Shown: positions 1 through 5,358 of the stretch, piece by piece
Layout: each line of letters opens with the position of its first letter
Numbering within the stretch: the stretch's first letter is position 1
DNA from: an uncultured Clostridia bacterium
GTDB lineage: Bacteria; Bacillota; Clostridia; Christensenellales; UBA1242
Assembly (NCBI GenBank): GCA_937914725.1
Contig: CALDMJ010000168.1
Coordinates: 1-5,358, forward strand
Length of the DNA stretch: 5,358 nucleotides
Reading direction: 5' to 3'
Notes under the pieces: model-generated
Told to the model about the DNA's origin: nothing
The model's database searches: none
The model's input: only the letters and a program-made list of their open reading frames with translations
Translations under genes and position numbers: made by a program

Positions 1-3000
1 AATCGCAAGATTTGTTGAATATTACGGACTATGCTAAGGGGAGTGAAGAGTATAATTATTACCTCGTCACAGGAGATGTTGCCGACATACCGACACACGT
101 TTATGATGTGGAAGGAAATGTTATTTCAAACAATAGCCCGATGATTACTGAGTTTTACGGTTTCTTGAATGGCAACGGTTACTCAATAAGTGGCTTTACT
201 GTCAAAGAATCTCCAAAAGAGTTTGACGACGAATTTAATGTTATCGATGACCCAGTCGACACCGAAAATGTCGGTTTGTTCAAGCTCCTAAAAGACGGCT
301 CGTGCATTTCGGGCTTGAGCCTTAACGATGTTTACATTGATTTCCAATCAAGTTCGACAGTCAACAACTCTACAATGAATGTTGCAGGGCTTGTCGGTGC
401 AATGGAAAGTGGTTCTGTCATTTTTGCAAGTACGGTTTCGGGAGAAATCTTTGCAAAAGGCGCTCAGTACTACGAAAATATAAATGACGTCAAAACTCTT
501 GTCTCTCGTGGGCAAACGCTCAACATCGGAGGAATCGCAGGCGATGTCAGCGGCGGGAGCATCATAAACAGCGCAAACTACGCACGCATCGCGTCGTTTG
601 ACTACAAAGCATATAAAAATGCGGGCGGTTCTACAACAGAAAGCCTAAAGACGCTTAACATCGGTGGGCTTGCTGGTAGAATTTCTAGCAACGCAAGTAT
701 GCTAAACGTATTCTCAATTTCGCAAGTCAATTACAACGACGCAAATAGTCAGCAAATAAACGTCGGACAAATTGCAGGATATGCAAAAGATTCGACAATA
801 AAAAACTACTATGGAAAAGTCGAAGTTGTAAAACAAGAATACACAAATTCAGTGCATCTTGAAAAGAATGTTGGTTTCGATGTCACAAGTGTCGAGGGGC
901 GCACGACAAACATTATCACAAATGAGTTGATTCAAAATCTTGAAGAAGCGACGGCGGAAGAACTTGCCACAAACTATGGTTATGAGTACAACCCAATCTT
1001 GAGTGAAAATGTTCCTAAAACGAGAGCGAATGAGCTTGTCGACGGTGCAGTCGTCTCGTATTACATTCCAGTCAATACCGAAACATTAATGTATTTGATG
1101 AAAGGAAATTATAATATCAAACTTGAAAATGATATTTATATTGATAGCTCATCAGCATTTATGAAAGGCGAGGACGGCGAAACAGTTCCAATTGGCAATG
1201 TTACAGTCGACACATATAGTGCAACGCTTGACGGTTCGTATAACACAATCTACGGCGTCAAAGGTGTGTTTGCACTTAACTTCGGCGGCTCAATCATTAA
1301 CACCGCATTTAGCGGAACAAATGATTATAAAGGCACATCAAGCAATATTCTAAAAACAATGCAAACAGGTTCAAAGGTTTCAGTTGTCGACCTCAGCGTC
1401 ACAAGCAACAATTTGGGGCTCGCAAAAACGCGCAATTCAAATGTCGAAATTAGCGATTTGAACATTGATAGTTCAGCAAAGAACAAACTAAATGACAAAT
1501 TGTGGATGAATATGAGCGCCACAAACGACGAATCTGAGGAAAGACTGCGTGCATTTGTCGAATATTGGGATGACTTGGATGTTCGTGGCGTCTACTTAGA
1601 GAAAAATGAAGCGACAAAAACTGTTCTTGTCGTGGATGGGAACGGAAACGAGGTCTCTTCGCAAGAAAAAGAGTGGCGCAACAGCATTAAAGATTCCTAC
1701 CAACTTTCAAAATATGCACGACTTATCAATGATGGGGACGTCTTTGAGTTGAAAGTTACAGAACTTGACCACACCTCAGTGTTTGACTTGAGTGGAAAGA
1801 TTTGGCACAGTCTCCAAACCTTTGAATATTCAATCTTGTCAACAAGTGAAAACACAAATGAAAAGGCGAAAATTCAAAATATGTACGTTGAGGGCACCAA
1901 TAATCTTGGGTTTATCAGTACATACAATTCGCCTGAGGGCAAACTATTCAACCTTGAGTTCACAAATGCAAAAATTGTGAACACAGAGGCGACAAGCGAA
2001 ACAACGCGCTTTGAAAACATTGGCGTGGTTGTCGGCAACTTTACAAATGGTAGCGCAAGTGATATTAGTGTTAAAGGAATTGTCAATATCGATGTTCCTA
2101 AAGCAAACTATGTTGGCACAGCGTTTGGTAAAGCATATGGCGAACTTAAAAACATTAGCACAGTTGCCGCAAGCGAAGATGTCGCTAAGTCAAAAGTCAA
2201 AGGGCTTGACTTTGTAGGCGGAATTGCTGGAGCGCTTACGCTTCCAAGTAAAACGGCAAGCAATATCGACAACAATTACAACATTAGCGGACGTGACTTT
2301 GTAGGCGGATTGATTGGCTACTCAACAGGTAGCAACAATCCAAATATCTACCTCTATGAACAAGTCGTTAACGACGGCGTTGCAACTAAAGTCTACCACA
2401 AAAATGAGGGTACGGTCCAAGGTCGCAACTTTGTCGGCGGGATAGTCGGTTACAACGACGCAGTTACTTTGAACTTGCCAACAAACCTTGGCAATGTCGA
2501 ATCGAATGGTTATGCCGTAGGCGGTATTGCTGGCTATACCTCAGCGCAAACATTGAGTGCTGAAAATGGTGTTAGCAGCGGCACAAAAAATAGAGTCGCA
2601 GTCAACACATTGATTACAGTTGACGCTCAAACTGAACAATGCGACTTAGCAAAAACATTGAACGAAGGTTTTGCAGAAATCGCACTTACTGGCGCAACAT
2701 ATTCTAATGATACACTTAAGAGTGGATACTTCTACGGTGGTATTGTGGGGTACTTGAACGGCACAGATATCCGTGCGGATGTCTCAAATGGCGATTCAAA
2801 TTCAAGACTGAATAGAAACAACGCAACAATCAACGCAACATCCTTTGTCGGCGGAATCGTCGGTTACAACAGAGCAGGCAGTTTGTTTGCAAAGAATGTT
2901 TACCTTGAGAGTGTTGATAACTCATTACTTGGCTTGAGAAATTACGCAAGTGTCATCGGTAAAACTTTTGTCGGCGGTATCGCAGGTATCAATGTCAATG

Positions 3001-5358
3001 TCGAAGAAAAACTTGCAACGGTCAAAGACAGTGTCGTCGATATTTCAGGTGGTAGTTCCGTAATCTCTGGCGAATACTGCGTCGGTGGCATTGTGGGTGC
3101 AAACTATGGTCAAGTATGGTCGGTTGCTGCAGCAGGTCAATTATATGGGCAAACTGCAAATTTTGGCGGTATTGTCGGGTTCAACGGCAGTGACGCTGAA
3201 GTGCAGTACGCAAACTCCGCAATGATTATGACAATTAGCGCAAACGACAGTTCTATGAGTACAACAAATGGTGTGACGATTTCAAATGTTAGTGCAAACT
3301 ACTATGTCGGTGGAATTGTCGGACATAACTTAGGTAGCGTCAAGAAGTCAACATATAGCAAGGGCGGCAATGGCGCTGCGGATGCTGGAACAATCAAGTT
3401 TGCAGCGGAGTCAAGCCTCGCAAGCGCTAAAATGCAAAATATCTACATCGGTGGGCTTATCGGCGTCAACGAAGGATCTCTTGACGAAGCGTATACCGAT
3501 GCAAACACAACAATTATTCAATCAACATACGAGGGGATTTCGCTTAGCGGAACAATCCACATTGGCGGACTTGTAGGTCTTAACAAAGCAAATGCAACAA
3601 TTGCCGATTGCTATAGTCTCGCAAAAATCATCAACCGCTATAATATGAAGTTGCAAGGTGGGTATAATGATACCGAAATAGCGGCTGTCGGCAGCGAAGT
3701 CGCAGGCGGACTTGTCTATGAAAATCTTGGCGAAATCAAATCATCCTACGCAACCTACTGTTTGTATGCAAAGAACAGCGGAACAATCAGCAACGACTGC
3801 TACGTAATGGAACTAAAAACCATTAGCAAAACAATCAATCAAGTGAATGAGTTTGGTGATAAGGATGTTACAAAAGTGGATGTAGAAAATTATACAGTCA
3901 AAGATGATAGCGATAACCTTGATAACTATTATAGATTTGTAATGTCAAAATTCACTCTTGTAGATGTCGAAATTGTTGAAGTGACAGTGGATCCTATTGC
4001 GGCAAAAACAATGACATACAAGGCTCAAAGCGTCAAACTCAAATTTGAATCAAAAGATGGAAAGTATTCAGACACGGATTGGCTTGTTAATATTGGAGAA
4101 ATGACAGTAAGTAAAGATGCTCTATATTTTAGTTCTGATGTATTTAATTGTGAATGTAAACGAGGAGAATGTGATTGCTTAAGCAGGGGCTGTTGTCAAG
4201 GTTGTTACTGTATCCTTGGCGAAGATGTGAATATCCATTCAAAGACTTGTGTTCATAAACACGAAAAGTTATGGCTTGAGAATTTTGGCGTTGAGTCGAG
4301 CAGTAACGCAAGTGTTGTAAACGATTTTGTTAGGTTAATGCTCAGAGATGTAGTGTTCAACCTAGCATTTACTGGACAAACAACTCCGACAAATTATGAC
4401 ACAAAAGGGAATACCGACACAGTGTCTCCGTCAGTCGACAATATGCCAACAACAGGCTTTATGGGTGACGGCAGTATGAGCAATCCATTTAGAATTTATA
4501 GTGTTGATGACCTTGACACTTTGAATCGTCAACTTGAATTTGGCAATACATTTGTTGGAAAAACATTCAAATTGATGCGAGACATCGACTTGAACGGCGC
4601 AAGCCTCACAATCAGCAGCGCAGACTATCCTTTCCAAGGAGTCTTTGACGGCAACGGAAAGACAATCAAAGGTAATGTGTTAAGTGGCGGTGCAAATGAT
4701 AATATCGGGTTATTCCAAGTTCTTGCAAGCGGCGGACAAATCAAAAACTTGATTTTAGTCGACTGCGTGTCGTCTGGTAACAACAATGTCGGTTTAGTTG
4801 TTGGTAAAAACCTCGGGACAATCCAAGATGTACAAGTTTATACTTCCAGTGCATCAAATCAAGACTATGCCGTGCAAGGAAGTGAAAATGTTGGTGCAAT
4901 TTGTGGCTTGAACCTTGGTTTCGTGAATGGATGTTCAATTGGCGCAAGAGTTAAAGGTTCAAAAAATGTCGGTATAGTAGTCGGCACAAACTCAAATGGT
5001 AGAGTTTCTGCTTGCGAAACACTAAATACACGCATTGAGTTGAGTTCAACAATCATTGATGTCAGCAGTTTTGCAATCGCATCTGACAATGTCGGTGGAA
5101 TTGTTGGGTACAATTCAGGCGTCGGCACGATTGCGGAATGCTCCAACGCGGGTGAAGTCAATACCAATGGGTACGGCGGCGGAATTGTTGGACTTTCGGA
5201 TGCAAAAGTTTTTAGTAGTGACTACCACGCAATCAGTGACATTATCAACAGTGGGGCGCTTTCAGGAAATGGCAAACTTGGACAGTTAGCAGGAAAGATT
5301 GCCGACCCAGCGTATAATGTGCTTTTGACATCAAATGTCAAGGCATTGGGAGAAGCAT
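1..5358 (+). CDS. Giant GLUG-repeat surface protein, internal fragment (both ends missing)
   Basis: A single open frame runs through the window: the first complete codon is at base 3, the last ends at 5357, 1,785 codons without a stop. The translation is Gly/Asn/Ser/Thr-rich with about 24 motifs of the form [FYN]-V-G-G-[IL]-[VAI]-G-x-N, the hallmark of the GLUG family. Such proteins are typically exported and surface-attached, and the motif is thought to lie on the turns of a right-handed beta-helix. Four modules are visible (residues 1-260, 356-500, 566-1241, 1481 to end), with a Cys/His-rich insert at 1383-1420 between the third and fourth. No start codon, signal peptide, sortase motif or membrane anchor is visible, so export is inferred from the family. 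No protease or other catalytic motif is seen. The frame is intact, with no frameshift. Trp is encoded by seven TGG codons and no TGA. An adhesin or extracellular matrix role is likely; the ligand is unknown. Confidence 0.93.
3..347 (+). other. Module 1 entry segment (beta-helix opening, left end cut)
   Basis: Residues 1-115 of the fragment match the template that usually precedes GLUG runs. FYGFLNGNGYSISGF at residues 51-65 is equivalent to the F-x-G-x-FDGNGKTIKG signature of module 4. NVGLFKLL at 89-96 is followed by ISGLSLNDV at 102-110, the GLF-then-I-x-x-L-x-L pair that starts the helix rungs. The expected upstream DIDL-like strand is not clear; residues 20-36 (YLVTGDVADIPTHVYDV) could be a diverged version. 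The extent of the module to the left is unknown because the window starts here. Confidence 0.65.
378..782 (+). repeat. GLUG motif run A (4 copies)
   Basis: Four GLUG-type motifs follow the first entry segment: VAGLVGAM at residues 127-134, IGGIAGDV at 175-182, IGGLAGRI at 220-227 and VGQIAGYA at 254-261. Spacings are 48, 45 and 34 residues, uneven as expected when beta-helix rungs carry loops of different length. The second and third are each followed closely by a short strand (SIINSANYARIAS, SMLNVFSISQVNY), the usual 'I-x-N-S-x-S/A' continuation of a GLUG unit. The fourth is weaker, with Gln replacing the second Gly. Confidence 0.8.
783..1067 (+). other. Inter-module segment after run A
   Basis: Residues 261-355 have no GLUG motif. 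The first part (KNYYGKVEVVKQEY, 267-280) continues the beta-rich pattern. Residues 305-322 are Glu-rich and probably helical (ELIQNLEEATAEELA), followed by NYGYEYNPILSENVPKTR (324-341). A short helix followed by an aromatic strand and a Pro-containing end often closes a GLUG block before the next module, so I read this as a closing segment of module 1. That reading rests on resemblance only. Confidence 0.4.
1068..1502 (+). repeat. Module 2: entry segment with degenerate GLUG run
   Basis: Residues 356-500 follow the entry template: LMYLMKGNYNIKLENDIYI (362-380) supplies the L-x-x-L and DIDL-like strand, TVPIGNV (394-400) the 'PIG' turn, ATLDGSYNTIYGV (407-419) the F-x-G-x-FDGNGKTI turn, and GVFALNFGGSIINTAF (421-436) the GLF-plus-I-x-N-L strand pair. 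The expected GLUG run is reduced to NNLGLAKTRNSNVEISDLNI (469-488). This keeps the GL-x-x-x-x-N spacing and the following strand but has lost the GGIVG core. This module therefore seems to be a truncated or decayed copy of the same unit. Confidence 0.6.
1503..1697 (+). other. Charged non-repeat linker between modules 2 and 3
   Basis: Residues 501-565 lack GLUG motifs and are rich in Glu, Asp, Lys and Arg. They hold three of the seven Trp of the fragment (W501, W522, W558) and a stretch NDESEERLRAFVEYWDDL (508-525) that looks helical. A short hydrophobic strand TVLVVDGNGNEV (540-551) follows. I recognise no domain. It probably links two beta-helix modules. Confidence 0.4.
1698..2042 (+). other. 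Module 3 entry segment
   Basis: Residues 566-680 repeat the entry template in diverged form: YQLSKYARLINDGDVFELKV (566-585) is the L-x-x-L/DIDL region, SVFDLSGKIW (592-601) and FEYSIL (607-612) take the place of the FDGNGKTI turn, and IQNMYVEGTNNLGFISTY (624-641) followed by GKLFNLEFTNAKI (646-658) matches the VGLFxxL then G-x-I-x-N-L-x-L pair. It ends in the first motif of the long run, NIGVVVGNFTNG (672-683). The reading frame runs directly into the repeat run with no gap. Confidence 0.6.
2016..3725 (+). repeat. GLUG motif run B (about 16 copies)
   Basis: This is the longest repeat run, residues 672-1241. Motifs start near residues 673 (IGVVVGN), 704 (VGTAFGK), 737 (FVGGIAG), 766 (FVGGLIGY), 810 (FVGGIVGYN), 838 (AVGGIAGY), 911 (YGGIVGYLN), 948 (FVGGIVGYN), 989 (FVGGIAGIN), 1026 (CVGGIVGAN), 1054 (FGGIVGFN), 1101 (YVGGIVGHN), 1148 (YIGGLIGVN), 1186 (HIGGLVGLN) and 1233 (VAGGLVYEN, decayed). 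A strand near 1240-1250 (ENLGEIKSSYATY) closes the run. Spacings range from 28 to 72 residues, with 28-29 recurring three times, which suggests a basic unit of about 28 residues with loop insertions. The family reading is a long beta-helix. Copies are conserved in protein but differ in synonymous codons. Confidence 0.88.
2208..2309 (+). repeat. Direct 15-bp repeat flanking one GLUG unit
   Basis: The 15-mer gactttgtaggcgga occurs at 2208-2222 and again at 2295-2309. The copies are 87 bp (29 codons) apart and in the same frame, encoding DFVGG both times. Most other GLUG copies in the gene use different synonymous codons, so this pair may be the most recent unit duplication, or the match may be chance under a conserved motif. 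Confidence 0.6.
3726..4148 (+). other. AT-rich, Asp/Lys-rich inter-module region before the Cys cluster
   Basis: Residues 1242-1382 contain no GLUG motif. The start (SSYATYCLYAKNSGTISNDCYVMEL) still resembles the end of a repeat block. From about residue 1281 the sequence becomes acidic and Lys-rich (DKDVTKVDVENYTVKDDSD), then strand-rich (VDVEIVEVTVDP at 1320-1331; YKAQSVKLKFESKDGKYS at 1339-1356), which could be a small immunoglobulin-like beta domain ahead of the cluster. By hand count GC falls to about 35% over 3841-4260, against about 44% over 2401-2820. No family is recognised. Confidence 0.45.
4149..4262 (+). other. Cys/His-rich cluster (possible metal-binding or disulfide knot)
   Basis: Residues 1383-1420 hold nine Cys and end in H-x-H. 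The pattern is C-x-C-x4-C-x-C-x4-C-C-x2-C-x-C-x12-C-x-H-x-H, with a further His at 1412. Repeated C-x-C pairs plus terminal His suggest either metal coordination (metallothionein- or zinc-knuckle-like) or a disulfide-bonded knob if the protein is exported. It matches no ferredoxin, EGF or classical zinc-finger spacing that I know. The other 11 Cys of the fragment are scattered, and residues 102-879 have none, so this is a real local concentration. The frame is continuous on both sides, into normal repeat protein, so it is not a frameshift artefact. The function is unknown. Confidence 0.75.
4263..4442 (+). other. Linker between the Cys cluster and module 4
   Basis: Residues 1421-1480 start with a probable short strand or helix (KLWLENFGVE), then a hydrophobic amphipathic stretch (VVNDFVRLMLRDVVFNLAF, 1438-1456) that may form one helix. 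A Thr/Pro/Asp/Ser-rich tail (TTPTNYDTKGNTDTVSPSVD, 1460-1479) looks like a flexible linker ahead of the next module. It is too short and too charged to be called a membrane segment. No family is recognised. Confidence 0.4.
4443..4784 (+). other. Module 4 entry segment (clearest copy of the template)
   Basis: Residues 1481-1594 are the best preserved entry segment and match the canonical lead-in of GLUG surface proteins. GDGSMSNPFRIYSVDDLDTL (1488-1507) is the 'GtGt-x-NPY-x-I-x-s-x-x-dL' opening, FVGKTFKLMRDIDLNG (1517-1532) the strand leading to DIDL, YPFQGVFDGNGKTIKG (1542-1557) the F-x-G-x-FDGNGKTI turn, IGLFQVLASGGQIKNLIL (1568-1585) the first rungs. The sharp opening after a flexible Thr/Pro tail marks a module boundary. 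Confidence 0.78.
4785..5358 (+). repeat. GLUG motif run C (5 clear copies, continues past the window)
   Basis: Motifs start at residues 1595 (NVGLVVGKN), 1629 (NVGAICGLN), 1655 (NVGIVVGTN), 1696 (NVGGIVGYN) and 1724 (YGGGIVGLS), spaced 34, 26, 41 and 28 residues. A weak sixth, KLGQLAGKI, lies at 1758-1766 and resembles the NVGQIAGY copy that ends run A. This run prefers Asn before V-G, whereas run B prefers Phe or Tyr, so the two runs have diverged as blocks. Four isolated Cys (1634, 1644, 1671, 1713) fall in or near the motifs. The gene continues beyond base 5358. Confidence 0.85.

Noticed and set aside
1792..2217. Short + strand open frames of 60-70 codons within module 3
   Set aside because: They lie in a different phase inside the continuous main frame, which carries recognisable motifs throughout. 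Their products show no motif.
2016..3725. Repeated tttgtcggcgg-like words as a CRISPR array or DNA-level tandem repeat
   Set aside because: The words are short, vary at third codon positions and are unevenly spaced. They are explained by the conserved FVGGIVG coding motif.
4149..4262. Cys cluster as an iron-sulfur ferredoxin-type site or classical zinc finger
   Set aside because: The spacing lacks C-x2-C-x2-C-x3-C and the paired C-x2-C...H-x3-H arrangement. Only one C-x2-C occurs and most pairs are C-x-C.
4100..4270. Cys cluster as a product of a frameshift or sequencing error
   Set aside because: The same frame continues on both sides without a break into well-formed repeat protein, so two compensating errors would be needed. 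The segment also has no stops.
257..4762. Several gtcgac palindromes spread over the window
   Set aside because: They arise from the Val-Asp codon pair gtc-gac, favoured in this gene. The positions are irregular and no operator-like context is seen.
4865..5167. A 100-codon open frame on the - strand
   Set aside because: It lies fully antisense to GLUG run C. The Pro/Thr-rich translation is what reverse-reading of Gly/Val/Asn repeat codons gives, and there is no separate ribosome-binding or promoter signal.
1..5358. IgA-protease-type metallopeptidase activity
   Set aside because: Some GLUG proteins carry an M26-type protease domain, but no HExxH zinc motif occurs in the translated fragment. 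It could lie outside the window and cannot be claimed here.

Overview
The whole window lies inside one very large protein-coding gene on the + strand. Reading codons from base 3, the frame stays open for 1,785 codons to base 5357, with neither the start nor the stop present. The protein therefore has at least 1,785 residues and is incomplete at both ends. Residue n below means the codon starting at base 3n. I see no second gene, RNA gene, mobile element, promoter or terminator; smaller open frames in other phases or on the - strand look like shadows of this one.

The protein is Gly/Asn/Ser/Thr-rich, poor in proline (20 by my count) and tryptophan (7), and built from about 24 copies of a short VGGIVGYN-like motif. 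This is the signature of the GLUG motif family (Pfam GLUG), known from bacterial surface proteins, adhesin-like proteins and IgA-protease-type proteins, and thought to form a repetitive beta-helix. Four modules can be seen. Each opens with a related 'entry' segment (DIDL-like strand, F-x-G-x-FDGNGKTIKG, then VGLFxxLxxGxIxNLxL), and three of the four continue into a run of GLUG motifs: module 1 (bases 3-782), module 2 (1068-1502, GLUG run nearly lost), module 3 (1698-3725, about 16 motifs) and module 4 (4443 to the window end).

Between modules 3 and 4 is a 240-residue stretch without the repeat. It contains a dense Cys/His cluster (bases 4149-4262; nine Cys in 34 residues). The surrounding DNA is clearly more AT-rich and uses almost only GAT for Asp. 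This insert is the most unusual feature of the window.

Organism: an intronless giant GLUG-repeat ORF of moderately low GC (about 44% in a repeat-rich block I counted by hand) fits a bacterium, plausibly an uncultured host-associated Firmicutes-type lineage, but the sequence does not fix the taxon. Tryptophan is always TGG and no in-frame TGA occurs, which argues against a Mycoplasma-type code. The likely job is a secreted or cell-surface adhesin or matrix protein. That is inferred from the family, since the signal peptide and any C-terminal anchor would lie outside the window.
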